Part shown: piece by piece, positions 53,079 to 64,000 of the stretch | Numbering within the stretch: the first letter of the stretch is position 1 | Layout of the letters: each line of letters opens with the position of its first letter | Origin: Isoetes taiwanensis | Taxonomy: Eukaryota; Streptophyta; Lycopodiopsida; Isoetales; Isoetaceae | Length of the DNA: 64,000 bases | Direction of reading: 5' to 3' | Assembly: GCA_021234155.1 (NCBI GenBank) | Contig: JAJEKV010000049.1 | Span: 4,309,487 to 4,373,486 of the forward strand | Notes under the pieces: model-generated | The model's input: the letters and a program-made list of their open reading frames with translations, nothing else | The model's database searches: none | Told to the model about the DNA's origin: nothing | Made by a program: the position numbers and the translations under genes

Positions 53079-56033
53079 TCAGAGTAGCTCCTTGTAGATG
53101 ACGTTCACAGTACTTCTGGTTGTATTCTCTGGGGAGAGGAGTATTAGTAGGTCTTGTCTGTTTCGTACACGGGTAAAGGCCGTATATAACTGGCCATGTG
53201 CAAAGACATTCGTGCGCAGGTCAATGACCACTCGATCCAATGTTAAACCCTGACAGCTATTAAACGTGGTTGAGTACGATAGTCGGAGTGGTAATTGTCG
53301 TCTATGAATAGTCCATGGACGGTTTTCTGGTTGATAGAAGAAATCGGTTCTGGAAATCGGGTACATGTTCCCTTCTGGATCACCTAAAACCCTCACCATT
53401 ACAAACTTCTCATGCATCGATTCAATCACAACTCTAGCATTCTTCACAAGTCCCTTCTCCATGTCCAATCGTTTCATCACATGACATATTGCCCCCACCT
53501 TAAGTGTGAGTTCATGATTGGGAATCCCAGAGTGTGTGAAATTATTCAAAAAATCCGATGTTGCGTAGGGATGGTCATGAATAAGCTGGTCTTGTTCGGT
53601 TATATGATCATGGCTGTAATACAACTTATCCTGGTTAGGAACCCTGCTTAAGACCCGACCATTGAAATCGTCAACGTGCCTATTGATTGGAGCGAGGGAA
53701 ATTCGTTTGTCACATTCGACTGGATCGCAAAGGATATCCGTTGGATAGAGGAATTCAACTGTATCTGCAATGTTTGTAGTTATGTTGAATAAATCCAACG
53801 ACACCGTAGTTTGTTCCCAGTTCTCTCCAATATTGTCAACAAAATGCATGAGCTCTGGATCCCCTGCATTTCGTATCGGTTGATGCAACCTTAAGACACG
53901 AAAGACTTTCCATAACGATGATGATTTTATAGATGCACTGAATGCTGCGATTCTTCCCCCACCTTTTACTACAGGTGCAACTTGCCTAAAATCACCAGCA
54001 GCTATGAAATGTTTTCCACCAAAAGGAAGGTTGTTTCCACACAGTCGTTGCAGCACATGATTTACGCTCTCTATCACGGCCTTATTGGCCATTGGAAACT
54101 CATCCCAGATAATCACCTTAGCCGCAACGATGAGTTGTGCTGCTCCTGAATCAAGGTCTAACATCGAATGTAGTCCAGCATTATTTTCAATTACAGGGAT
54201 CTGAAACAGGGAATGTGCTGTTCGCCCGCCTGCATATAGTCGGGCCGCCAGTGCCGTTGTACCACATGGAAGGACTATGCCTTTGTTGCTGTGTATGAGA
54301 AAGCATATGCATTTCAAAACAAATGTTTTCCTTGTGCCAGCTTTTCCATCTATAAATATAGGGTCATTGCTTAGAGGGGATTCCAACCATTGTTTTATGA
54401 AATGAAATATTTCTAGCTGGTTGTCATTCATCATACTTGACATTTGAAGCATAGATTCTAGGTAGGATGCATGGTCAGAAAATTTTGCTAGCTCATGCAT
54501 CACATCTCTTCCAATACGATGCTGCAATTGCAGCCCAAATGCCATGATGTTAGTTCCATGTTGAACGAGAATATTATTGACTAAGTGCAAAGATTCATTG
54601 AAAGCAATTACATCATCAGTTGGATATTCATCTAATAAGTCAAGACTCATAGGCACCCTAAACTTGGTCCATAAATCGACTGCTGATCCCTGATCGAGTA
54701 TTAACATAGCAAAAAGAAAACGTAACTGCATAGGACTCAATGATAGAGAAGTTGCCTCTTCCATAACTAGCATTGCTTCGTTGTGTGCTGCAAGCAAACC
54801 CCCTGCTTCTGCAGCCTGTTGATATGTTTCATAAGTTTGATCATTAACCCTCTTTAATTCGCCCCATGTCCTGGCCGGACGGTGCAACAAAATCTGTCTT
54901 AAGTAGAATGCCTCGCCAACCTTAGGTAATAGTAAACGTATTCTACATACTAATGGTTGTCTAATCCTTTTCCTCACGATGTTTCGTGTAAATCCTTCTT
55001 GTTCCTGTTCTACATATGATCCAGATTCAGATGCTAATGATGGGTTAAAGGGTGTTAACCTATATTGTTCGTAGTATTGGATATAAGTCAATGTATCGAA
55101 TACAGGATCAGTCGGTCGTAAAAAGTATCGGTCCAATAATGATCTTGTATTCGGTCGCAACAAATGCAAAGGTAGACATTTAACAGCAGGGGACTTGTTC
55201 GTTATGTCGTATGACATTATTCTCCAAGATGCCTCCGTGGCCGAAAGGTATCGTGCCTTTAAATACTCACGTATCTCATCTCTAGGAACCGATGCAGTAG
55301 TATGCGTATGCGGAATGTTTTCAGAACCTTGATCTGTATCAAAATTTGTATGCTCACCATTCACTCGTGTATCTCGTGTGATCTGGACTCCCCGTTGCTC
55401 TAGACCTGATGACATCTCCGTGTTTGTATGCCTCTCTTGAGTAATCTGGAATCTTGCAGTATCAAAGCCCTTATATATGTAACCATAGAGATAAGAGAAG
55501 ACATGCACGGTGGATGCGATGTCAACCATAATATGGCAATCGAGTTCATGAAGCAAGAATGCATTGTATGGAACTACCCACGCGTCATCTACACTCCTCC
55601 TCCTGTATTGCACGTACCCTTTCGAGTCAAGATGTGTCGTTGGATTAACTAGTTTTGGATAGTTATAGCAGCAAGAAGCACCACGTGGGGAGCACCTATT
55701 AGAATGTCTATGAATCATAAATTTTTGGACTTGTGCTCGAATAACCGGATCACTTGGTAGTTCTGCAGATATAATTTCATCAACACACTCTATTGGTATA
55801 TCTGGTTCAGTACGTAACACAAGATGCGAATGCGGTAGTCCTCGCTTCTGAAACTCTACTACCGTTATCACATACGATACGCGATGAAAGAATTTATGCA
55901 ACAATTCTTTTAGGCGTTGCAAATGACATCCAAATAGCAGTGCACATGACATCCATGCAGTTGTAAAAAAGGGATTATTACAACCAACCAAAAAATAAAA
56001 AGAAGCTAAACCAATTTTAGTATCCCAAACCAC
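53079..56033 (-). pseudogene. Helitron Rep C-terminal part and PIF1-type helicase
   Basis: A 984-codon open frame. Residues 1-37 are not Helitron-like; residues 38-152 duplicate the plus-strand HUH region. Then WVVPYNAFLLHELDCHIMVD and the Rep tyrosines in VFSYLYGYIYKGFD (Tyr181, Tyr185). The helicase shows motif I as FIDGKAGTRKTFVLK (residues ~560-573), Walker B IIWDEFPMANKAVIESVNHV (~643), GDFRQVAPVV, QPIRNAGDPEL, and motifs V/VI TTFNSCQGLTLDRVVIDL and LYTAFTRVRNRQDLLIL, ending at KELL. Helicase activity would unwind donor DNA. Motif I has Arg where the invariant Gly precedes Lys-Thr, predicting loss of ATP hydrolysis. The N-terminal half of the protein lies on the opposite strand at 46280. 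Confidence 0.95.
55579..55922. repeat. ~344-bp inverted duplication, copy 2
   Basis: Reverse complement of 48530-48873. Beyond 55922 and below 55579 the two copies diverge at once; on the Helitron-helicase side the coding frame continues correctly, so this copy is the original context for the 3' side and copy 1 for the 5' side. Confidence 0.92.
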
Positions 56034-56039
56034 TCAAAG

Positions 56040-56400
56040 GACACCCAAAATATCTTTTGGGGACCTTAATGTTAAGATGTCCTTTTACTCTTGATCCTCG
56101 TCAATCGTTTTTTTCTTTTCATTTTATAATCTGTTTTATTTAGTCACCCGAAGGCAATGCATTTGTCTTGCCCACAAACACAAACACTAACACTGACTAC
56201 CAAGACTACCAACCACTGCACTCCATGTCCTTTTTGGAATGATTTTATTAACTAATCACTTTAACATGGGATGTTCAATAGATCTAACATGCAGGCATTG
56301 AATGTGATTTCAATAGTTTATTGTTCTCACATATAGATGAAGAACATAACACAGGGTTAACTAGGAGTACAAGTTTTTGGTTACAATAATTTACAGAAAT
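56040..56400. other. Non-coding flank
   Basis: No gene. AT-rich with repeated ACACTAACACTGACTACC-like words. Confidence 0.4.
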
Positions 56401-56559
56401 TGCTACACATATACCTCAATAAGAAGCAAATTTTGTAACGATGGTGTAGCCCTACCATTACCTTGGTTAGATACTTCCAAGGTTTGATCATTCTGCTTCT
56501 CAGGAAAACTGGAGCCCCTATTACTATGATGGAGTGACTGAGCTTGCTCTACAAATGAA

Positions 56560-56700
56560 AAAAATGATCTAACAAAGCCCACAGAATTCACATTTCTTTT
56601 TATGCTCCAGCAACCAAATGACAATTGCAGTGAAAATAAAAAGCATCCAGTTGTAAGCCACATTGCAGCAGTAAATGGCCGCATAAAAGCCTATGCATGA
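56560..56700 (-). pseudogene. Glutamate-receptor-like channel exon fragment
   Basis: Minus-strand MRPFTAAMWLTTG (56684-56646) followed, after a frame change, by IFTAIVIWLLEHKKKCEF matches the plant GLR first membrane helix region (P-F-T-x-x-M-W-x-x-T-G-x-F-F, then V-V-W-x-L-E-H). Plant GLRs are ligand-gated calcium channels. Only this exon-sized piece remains, and it is frameshifted. Confidence 0.7.
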
Positions 56701-56819
56701 CATGACCACTGCCAGATGTCCTTAATGGTACAACCACCACCATTCCAGATGTTGTATAAGGTTGTGTAATGTCCACCATCCCAGATGTTGTGTTAAGGTT
56801 GTGTATAAGCTACACTTCT

Positions 56820-58180
56820 TTGTAGCTTGTCCCCATTGGAATCCTACCTCCCGACATAAAGTTGACAATATATTTGTTATGGAAATTCATCCCGTGAGAA
56901 AGAGGTTCTGCTGCTGTGCCATGTAATTCCTTCATCCCAAGTGTCTGAACGATATGGGCAGCATTCGATGCTTTAATCCCTCCTAATCAAAAGATTTATT
57001 AAGCATAAGTTGGACTTGCAAGCTCTTCTTTATACACATCAAGTACCTGCTGGAATAATAATCATCTTGCCGCTTGTGCAACTTATTACTGTTTCTAAGA
57101 ATGGTAATGCTTCCGAAACAGATGGCTTTTGCCCAGATGTTAACAGACGGGAAACTCCAAGCTCCATCAAATCCTACAAAGCACAAAAGGAAATAATTCA
57201 AAAACAGAGGAAAAGGTTCCCATTAATTGTGCAATATACAAGCTCTGTTGCAATCAGAAATATTATTAGATAAATTTCTCTGAAACCACAAGAGCTGTGA
57301 ATATCTATCTGGACTAAAATTCATTTTATCTAAGTGGTACTTTTAAAGTTTAACTGTTTGGCTAGTGAAAATTTTGGAGTATACCAATGGCCCCATCAGA
57401 AAATTATAACTCATTTAAAAGAAGTTACCTCTAAGGCATTGAGAGGATCTCTTGCATCATCAAACGCTCTGTGGAAGGTGATGCTTAAATTTCATTCTTT
57501 GCATGCCTCTATGACTGTTCTCATCTGTATAGTTGCTATCGTTCAGCCTTCAGGTAAAAAAAAAATCTGAAGTTCAAACACTATGTTGATTCAAAAGTAA
57601 ACACACAGCAATATACTTGAATGAAGAGACAATTAAAATGGACAAGACAACTGCATGTCCACGTTTCCATCCAAGGTCAGAGCTCCAAACGCAATGCCTT
57701 GCACTCCCATTTTACCAACCATCTTCACATCTTCCAATATTACCTACATGAGCTTTTGCCATTTAGCCTATTCAAATGCCACTTATTCAAAGCACAAAGC
57801 TAACACCTACATCAATTTCTGAAGTAATGTAGCAGAAATCTCCACCTCTAGGCCTGATCAAAACGTGGATTGGAATTCGGACGGCATCCTTTACAGTTTT
57901 GATCACTGCAAATCACATCCTAAATGCTAAAGAAAAGGCTGACTCGAGAAAACATGGAGGGTTATGTCGTATTACAGCCATAGCTAGGGGTTAGGCCGCC
58001 TTCTGAAAGTCCAGAGCATAGTTCAAGCCGGCCAGCGCTGCCTACAAAAGGGAGATAGATGAGGAGAAAATTATAGAAAATGTAACGCTCAGAATCATTG
58101 TTAAGAAAATGGGAAAAAAAAATGAAACGGGAGGATGAAGGTGCTGTCGAGGCACAAGGCCAGGAACGTGTGTTTTTTAA
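56820..58180 (-). CDS. cutC: CutC-family copper homeostasis gene, multi-exon, possibly decayed
   Basis: CutC blocks appear in order on the minus strand. They are [18 protein letters not shown] (about 58040-57983), [20 protein letters not shown] then [12 protein letters not shown] (57905-57812, followed by a GT donor), [20 protein letters not shown] (57735-57655), [16 protein letters not shown] (57478-57430), [20 protein letters not shown] then [10 protein letters not shown] (57180-57045), and [20 protein letters not shown] then HGTAAEP (57000-56900). CutC is a TIM-barrel cytosolic protein linked to copper tolerance. Segments are separated by 100-250-bp spacers with plausible splice signals, as in plant genes. 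A first exon (LCLDST near 58160) is uncertain, and a stop follows the SYG block unless an exon edge lies there. Confidence 0.82.
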
Positions 58181-58519
58181 AAGTGAGGAATCTAGCAGTT
58201 TTCAGAATACTTTAAAAAAATCTGGAATATTAACGAAATATTCTACCCCACCATAAAAAAGGGTGGCAACCCAAAAAGAAGCAATTTAAACAAGTTAAGC
58301 GTAATACCATTGCAAAGATATTAAAAGAGCAGTACACTTAAAGCGTTTGGTGACATGCAACAGATCCAAGGAACATTCAGATTTGAACAAAGCCACACAA
58401 CTTGAAAAGAAGAGAATACTCGTTCAGAAGTTAATTAACTTTGAAAGCATTCTTAAAAACGAACGCCAACTACACGCTAAGAGAAAACAGTAGGAAATAT
58501 GAAACCCTGATATTGAAAT

Positions 58520-58647
58520 TAATTTCTGTTGATCAGGAGGTATACCTTCCGGTCTTGAATCCTAGTCTTCACATTGTCAATCGTATCTGAACTTTCAACT
58601 TCTAGAGTGATGGCCTTACCAGTCAGGGCCTTCACAAAAATCTGCAT
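58520..58647 (-). pseudogene. Ubiquitin N-terminal fragment
   Basis: From 58647 on the minus strand: [20 protein letters not shown] then [12 protein letters not shown], the first ~33 residues of ubiquitin with three substitutions (T7A, T12A, A28T/K29R-like). A one-base change near 58550 breaks the frame; the next bases still fit the following ubiquitin segment in another frame, then similarity ends. No promoter or second repeat unit is seen. It lies ~500 bp upstream of the CutC gene in the same sense and is probably unrelated to it. Confidence 0.88.
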
Positions 58648-58659
58648 ATTGTTAGTTGC

Positions 58660-60550
58660 TGAGACTAATCTAAGATCAATACAATTACAAAAGAAGATGC
58701 AAATTGTACACTGATGTCATTAATAGCATTCTAAGATAAGGAAATGTTAATCATCAACAACATGCTGAGTTGGTGGGGACATACACAGGCTGAAAGCAGA
58801 GAAAAAAAAGAAGGGCCAGATTGCTAGCCCAGCGAAGGAGCAGGTCCGATCTGATTGTCCGCAGCCGAATATGCAGGGCTAAGTTTCGCATGAATATAGA
58901 ATGTGCCACGATAAAGAGCCACTGCCCGGATTATAGATTCTCAAAATCACCAGGAAAGCGCGGCAAAAGAATTGAACTTTTCGACCGGCGCCCAACCTCC
59001 AAGGCCTTTTCCGCTTTCGCATAAAGTACGATCATGATCACCTATAATTTGTTGACACGTACATCATGTCCATACATACGTCTTTGTCGTGTCTTTTATA
59101 CATACATGGGACCACATATGTTTAGTTAGCAGGGTTGCCTAACCCCCCCCTGCACAAAAGGCTGCAATTCTAGCTATGCCACGTGTCGTGCCACATCACC
59201 CAAAATCAATTTGAGCCGTCCGATTCTCTAATTTCGAATCCTACGGCCAGGGAAATTAGAAAACTCTAAAAATTCTCTGCTTAGGTACTCGGCTATGGCG
59301 ATCAGGATGGCGGCGTAGTGTTTCTCTTTCTACCTATGGCGGTGGCATAGCTCTTGAGCTCTGCTTGGCACTGCCTTGAGGTACATGCACTAGTTATAAC
59401 TAGAGGACAAAATCCTTTTGAGCAACATAAGTTTGGGTATGGAGAGCGGATTGCTCCAACTATAGCGCACAAATCCTTTTCGCTTTGAGAATGTTGTAGC
59501 TGCCGGAATCTTCTTTTCATGTTTACTTCAAAAGCAGTTCAGTAAGAAAACTACGATGTCTATGGCGTAGATGTTCTTCCCCTTTTATATTTGTCATCCC
59601 TTTTCCATTATATTTTCCCTGAGACCTACATTTTATCGTGCGGGGATATTCATTTTGCCGATTAGGTCAAACGCCCTTCTTGGAGTAGCATTTGCTTAAT
59701 ACAGTCCATCGCTTGAACATAACATCAATACCATCGAACTGGGTATTGCGGGGATCCCATAACATCAACGCTGAAGAAGTATTTGATGGTCCAGACTGCA
59801 CGTAAGGATGTTTTTCGTGGGTTTGTTTCGTGCCCAAAAATGCATCGTGGAAGCATGATTTGGGGTTCGTTTCCTTGAAGATAAGATCGGAGGATCTATG
59901 TAAATAAAATTTGTGTTTCGTTGTTGGAAGGCTGGTGGTGCACTTCGGATCTGTGGCTAACACCTCAAGGAAGTGCGGCAAAAGCCACTTTGGAATAGGG
60001 CAAGAAGCAACGGATTTGGGTGTGCGGCAAAGATATCAAAACTTACGCTATGTCTTCTAACAATTCGGGTTGGTGGTGGGCACTTGAGATTATTGAAACT
60101 GCATTTGCATTTGGTTATGTTTCTTTTCCTTTGATGAATAGGAAACATTTTGAAGTTTTGCAAAGATACGTAAAGTGGAGAGGAGAAGTATGAATTAGGT
60201 ATAATCTCTTTCTGTTCTTTCTAGCTCAGACCAAAATGCAACTCTGCAAAAATTGGGCTGATCTTTGCATTTTATGATTTGCAAGTACATGCACGTTTGT
60301 GATTTGTTTCTTACTTGAAAGAGCCATTTCCTTACCATGCAAGAAAGTAATGCATTAAATAGCAGGAATAGTTCCGCCAGGCTCTTTGTGTTTAGTCCGC
60401 TCCATAGATTTCTACAAAAAGGGCTCAAGTGTTTTGTCATAGTCAGAAGCTTCCCGGTTCCATCTTTGCCATGCTACGGTGTTGCGTGACTTCATTCCGA
60501 CAGCATGTTTTTGACGATTTTAGTCTAGCAAAAATCAAATTTTTGTCTTT
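58660..60550. other. No recognised gene
   Basis: Several short frames (59981-59667, 60163-59957) have no known motif. Near 59190-59260, GCCACGTGTCGTGCCACATC and AATTTGAGCCGTCCGATTCT resemble plant non-autonomous transposon ends. Otherwise nothing can be supported. Confidence 0.4.
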
Positions 60551-60556
60551 TGGTTG

Positions 60557-60812
60557 GTTAAGCGAATCCTTTGTGCCTCTCGCAAGCGAGTTAGTAGACC
60601 TAAGATTGTGGCCTCTTTCTTTTCGTTTTGATTGATTAGAAGTTCTTGTGATGAAGCTATAGTTGAAGAACATAAACTGGTACCGGCATATGGATTACGA
60701 GAGACCAAGTATATCAAGTTGGAGTATTCAGAAAATACACATACATATGAATCGCAAGGAACAACAAAGGAGGTCTCGCATAAGCGAATCCTTTGTGCCT
60801 TACGCAAACGAG
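60557..60812. repeat. 33-bp direct repeat pair
   Basis: TAAGCGAATCCTTTGTGCCT with CTCGCAAGCGAG (about 60558-60590) recurs with TTACGCAAACGAG at 60781-60812. The short frames here owe their shape to this repeat. Confidence 0.7.
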
Positions 60813-61024
60813 GTAAATTTGAAAATTATTCGAAGTCTTGTAGATGGAAACTAATGCATAACTTGCCTTTTTATCCAGATTGCACTTCGGAAGAAAGTTT
60901 GAACTTAGAGTCGCTTTGAGAGTTTGAAACGTTTTCCTTCTATTCATGCTTTAATTTGGCAAGAAAACGTGCAAAAATTGTATAGCAAGGCCAAGTTTTG
61001 TTTGCGGCATAGACATCTGAGACC

Positions 61025-61130
61025 AAGCCTTACAATTCTTTGCAAAAATGAGAGAAGAGTGGCTAAAGCCAGATAAGGTCACATTTAGCGGCATTCTTAA
61101 CGTTTGCTCTCTTGGCCAATAGTTTGGACA
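61025..61130 (+). pseudogene. PLS-type pentatricopeptide repeat fragment
   Basis: The plus strand reads QALQFFAKMREEWLKPDKVT then FSGILNVCSLGQ, a stop, FGQ. This is a typical PPR motif of organellar RNA-editing factors (A-L-x-x-F-x-x-M-x-x-x-G-x-x-P-D-x-x-T-F-x-x-x-L-x-A-C). Only one repeat is recognisable, with an in-frame stop. Confidence 0.8.
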
Positions 61131-61260
61131 AATAAAACTTATTTGTATTGTGCACTATATTTAGGATTCCAGTGTAAGTGTAGGATTTCAAGAAGATAAA
61201 CCTGCTCTAAAAACTATAAAAAGCTGTCTTGAATTTTAGTAGCTCTACAATTACAAATTT

Positions 61261-61640
61261 CAAGATGTGCAAAAGGTTCATTTAATAGACGATTACTTGA
61301 TTATGTGCTTGAATACACGTAAGGCTTTACCTTTTCGATACTTCTTCATTACGCTCCACATATAGGTTGCCATGCTATAGAGAAATATTTGGCTTCATAA
61401 GCAATAATTGCATGCATGGTAATGATATGCATGATTTAAAGATGTAAAAAAGGTTCATTTATTAGATAGCACACATAATCGATGATCTAAAGTTGTAAAA
61501 GAGATTCATTTAACAGGCAACACTAGCTTATGTGCTTAAATACACAACACCTTTTTTAGAATATACTTCCTCATTTTGCTCCACATACGGTGGCCATGCC
61601 ATGCCATGAGAGGAATATTGACTTCATATACATGCTAGAG
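61261..61640. repeat. ~226-bp imperfect tandem duplication
   Basis: AGGTTCATTTAATAGACGAT...TATGTGCTTGAATACACG...GCTCCACATATAGGTTGCCATGC at 61275-61375 is repeated as GATTCATTTAACAGGCAACA...TATGTGCTTAAATACAC...GCTCCACATACGGTGGCCATGC at 61503-61600. Confidence 0.75.
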
Positions 61641-61676
61641 AAACTTACTTCGGAAAAATAACCATACACAACAATT

Positions 61677-61835
61677 ATAACAGCGAGCATATTTACAAGC
61701 TCCCAATGTAAGCCCCGCAATGTAACATATAAATATTCACTATAAAGCATTTAAAACAAATCCTATAAATCACATAGCGAGCATATTTACATACTCCAAA
61801 TGTGCGGCCCACAAAGTAAGATAAAATACAATATT
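61677..61835. repeat. ~95-bp imperfect tandem duplication
   Basis: AGCGAGCATATTTACAAGCT at 61682 and AGCGAGCATATTTACATACT at 61777 start two similar units that share CCAATGT/CAAATGT, a GCCC core and an AAGTAA/AATGTAA end. Confidence 0.75.
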
Positions 61836-61869
61836 TACTATATTTCAACCTAAGCTTTTGTCATTATGA

Positions 61870-63720
61870 AAACAAAAAAAACAAATCCCGTATAGTCCAT
61901 TGTTGATAGCTTGTGGCATCATTGAAAGGTTCCAACTTTTACCCTAATTAGCATGGCAAGGATGACCCCTCGAAGAAAGTGAGAGACTGGAGACTAAAGG
62001 CTAACTAGCACAAAACTAGGAGGCGAGGACCAAAATATGCAGGACAAGCGGATAGGGGTTTGATCACGAAATGGAGGCGGATGTGCACTTGCTACATGAC
62101 AAGGCCACCTTGACACGAAAGATTGAAGACACGCCGAAGATCAACAAGAAGGTCCTTCAGAGGTTACGGGATCGTTGTTCCACTCAAAGCTTTAAGAGAT
62201 ATTGATGCAACTCAAAGCTATGAGAGATATCGATGCAACACTCTCTAATGTGAAGGAGCTAGGTGTCTTTTGAATGTTGTTTCATTGTGTCTTTTGAGCA
62301 TCTCTATTATTTACCGTTTTTTAATACCTTTAAACTTTTGATTGCAATGGACAAGATCCTAAGCTATGCAATCACGAAAATACGGGATGTTCCTTGCAGA
62401 ATATTAGCGTTCCATTGGACTTGGCTTGACATTGTAGGTCTCAGCTGATATCTGTGAACATGCTAGCACACATTAATATTTTATAATTTTTTCCTTTGCC
62501 TCAACCCTGCCCTTGTGCTAGTTTGTGTATTTTTATGTTTGTTTGTTTATCTATTGCGCCCTTTGAGTCCCCATACAACAACGATGCATGATGCATGGAC
62601 GTCCATACTTTTATCTATTAGTATTACTTGCCATAAAAATTCAAAGTATATTCTCTTGCAATATCAGTTCCCAAATCATTGGAAGAGATCATGGTCGTAT
62701 ACAAATTCTCACCCTAGAATCAACACCCCTTTTCAAAAGGTCAGATTATTGGCGTCCAGACGCCCTTAGTCTTCTGTTCGTCTAGGCATTAATCTACTGG
62801 TGGAATCAAACTCGACTATGTGGTTGTCCCTTTTTGTTTATACTAGGTTCTCAAGTATGGGCATTCCTACTAGGTTCGACCTATAAATATTTCAAGTTGA
62901 TAGAAAATCCGAAACAACAATCAAAGATCTCTAGGCTATCTCCAGAAACTATATTTAAGAAATGTGGTGTCTTAATCGATTTGATGAAGTAGATCTTGAT
63001 CATGCTGTAGGATATGTTCTAATTGCAGCCATCTATTTGCACATGCATGTGGAAAAACACGATACGTCCAACACTAACAGCGAAAAGTTCTGCACCAAGT
63101 ATCATATGCACAAGATGGCTTTGCACTAATTCAACAAAAGAAATGTTCATGGCAGCTGGAGAAAAATAATTGTGCTAAATTTTGTTACTCTAGACGTATA
63201 ATAAGTTAGAGAAAAATGTAGATAATGAAATAATTTAGCAACATTTTTCAACAAGGGCTTGCATCTGGGAAGTCTTGGACATCGGGTGAGAGGAATTCAA
63301 AGGGAAGGGAGATTTGAGTTGTGTGAATAGGAAAGTTGTAATGATCTATAAGACATCAAGGAATCATTGAAAAAACTAAGAAAAGCTTTAGACCAATAGT
63401 CAATAGTGATCTATTTTTGCTGGTTTAACGTCTAAGAACTAGATTAATATAACAACATATACGTGTTGTTAGAAATCCGTCACATCGAATGCTATCTAAG
63501 AACCATTTATAGTTCCAATATACTCATGGGGAGACAAAGATATCTCTAATCCGAGTGTGTTTCACAACATCGTATTAATAGATGTTCGTTAGTTTCACAG
63601 GTTTGGAAAGGCAATAACTTTACGTTCTCACTTCTTAATCACGCATTATTTTCTTCTAGAACACAAGATGAGAAAATGCAGGTCCAAATCATGTATGTTT
63701 TTGGACATGTAGACGAGATA
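61870..63720. other. No recognised gene
   Basis: A short frame at 62071-62205 (MEADVHLLHDKATLTRKIED) is gene-like in composition but unrecognised. A piece of the dispersed repeat of 3.3/4.3 kb recurs at about 63470-63510. Nothing else can be supported. Confidence 0.4.
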
Positions 63721-63724
63721 GTTG

Positions 63725-63770
63725 AAGAGAAATGTTCGCGGCGGCCTTGGCCGCCGCGAACATTTCTCTT
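63725..63770. repeat. Perfect 22-bp-arm GC-rich hairpin
   Basis: AAGAGAAATGTTCGCGGCGG plus CC (63725-63746) is the exact reverse complement of 63749-63770, with TT at the centre. The core is CpG-rich in an AT-rich region. A 21/22 match to one arm lies at 41890-41911. Confidence 0.95.
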
Positions 63771-64000
63771 TAGCGACTCCCCTGTATTAAATAAGGTAGC
63801 AGACAAAGAGAAATTCTTGGCTGCTATGGACCTTTCCTTATACCAACAAACAATATGAAGTTGGATGATTGTGAAAACTAGCAAGCAATAGCTAAAACTA
63901 AAGTCACTATCAATATGGGAGTCTTAAAGCCCTTTTGGAACATTGGCCTCAAGGGGCTACATATCCTATGAGACTAAAGTACCAGCTAGAGAATTTAACT

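Overview
The window is nuclear DNA of a land plant, most likely a seed-free vascular plant such as a fern; the assignment is an inference. It holds eroded Ty1/copia, Ty3/gypsy, LINE, CACTA and Helitron copies, an initiator-Met-tRNA primer site, PPR remnants, and broken plant genes (TM9SF, SNF2, B3, glutamate-receptor-like, CutC, ubiquitin). Almost every host gene seen is a fragment.

Layout. 0-13 kb: copia integrase remnant, duplicated repeat blocks, TM9SF pseudogene, LINE fragment cut by a CACTA-like end, heat-shock-element-like motifs, SNF2 and B3 gene pieces, and a divergent gypsy LTR. 13.15-22.84 kb: a candidate 9.7-kb DNA transposon bounded by an 18-bp inverted repeat, carrying a decayed plant transposase-family gene, an acidic protein gene and, on the other strand, an FCP1/NIF-type phosphatase-like gene plus a second accessory gene. 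23.7-40.7 kb: two direct copies of a ~1.9-kb unit built on a GATTC array with ~10-bp period; the first copy is split by a complete 13.3-kb Ty3/gypsy chromovirus (25250-38541) with LTRs, 5-bp target duplication, PBS and polypurine tract. 40.7-46 kb: an unrecognised ORF running into a PPR pseudogene, and a small intron-containing gene. 46.1-56 kb: a Helitron broken into two opposed halves that share a ~344-bp inverted duplication, with a truncated CACTA element between them. 56-64 kb: glutamate-receptor, CutC and ubiquitin remnants, PPR fragment, repeats and a 22-bp-arm perfect hairpin.

Main discovery. Between its primer site and gag, the chromovirus carries in sense orientation a histone H3-like gene (27479-28592). 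It begins with the exact H3 N-terminal tail ARTKQTAR, continues through a long charged linker, and ends with a recognisable complete H3 histone fold. H3 Lys9 is replaced by Arg. A second accessory reading frame with its own TATA-like box (29370-30887) follows, then gag-protease, RT-RNase H and an integrase with a C-terminal chromodomain. One element therefore encodes both a histone-like protein and a chromodomain.

Caveat. The accessory and pol genes contain frameshifts and stops. The two LTRs differ from each other mainly by small indels at CAG/CTG sites, the plant CHG methylation context. Some apparent frameshifts may therefore be long-read base-calling errors at methylated sites rather than true decay.
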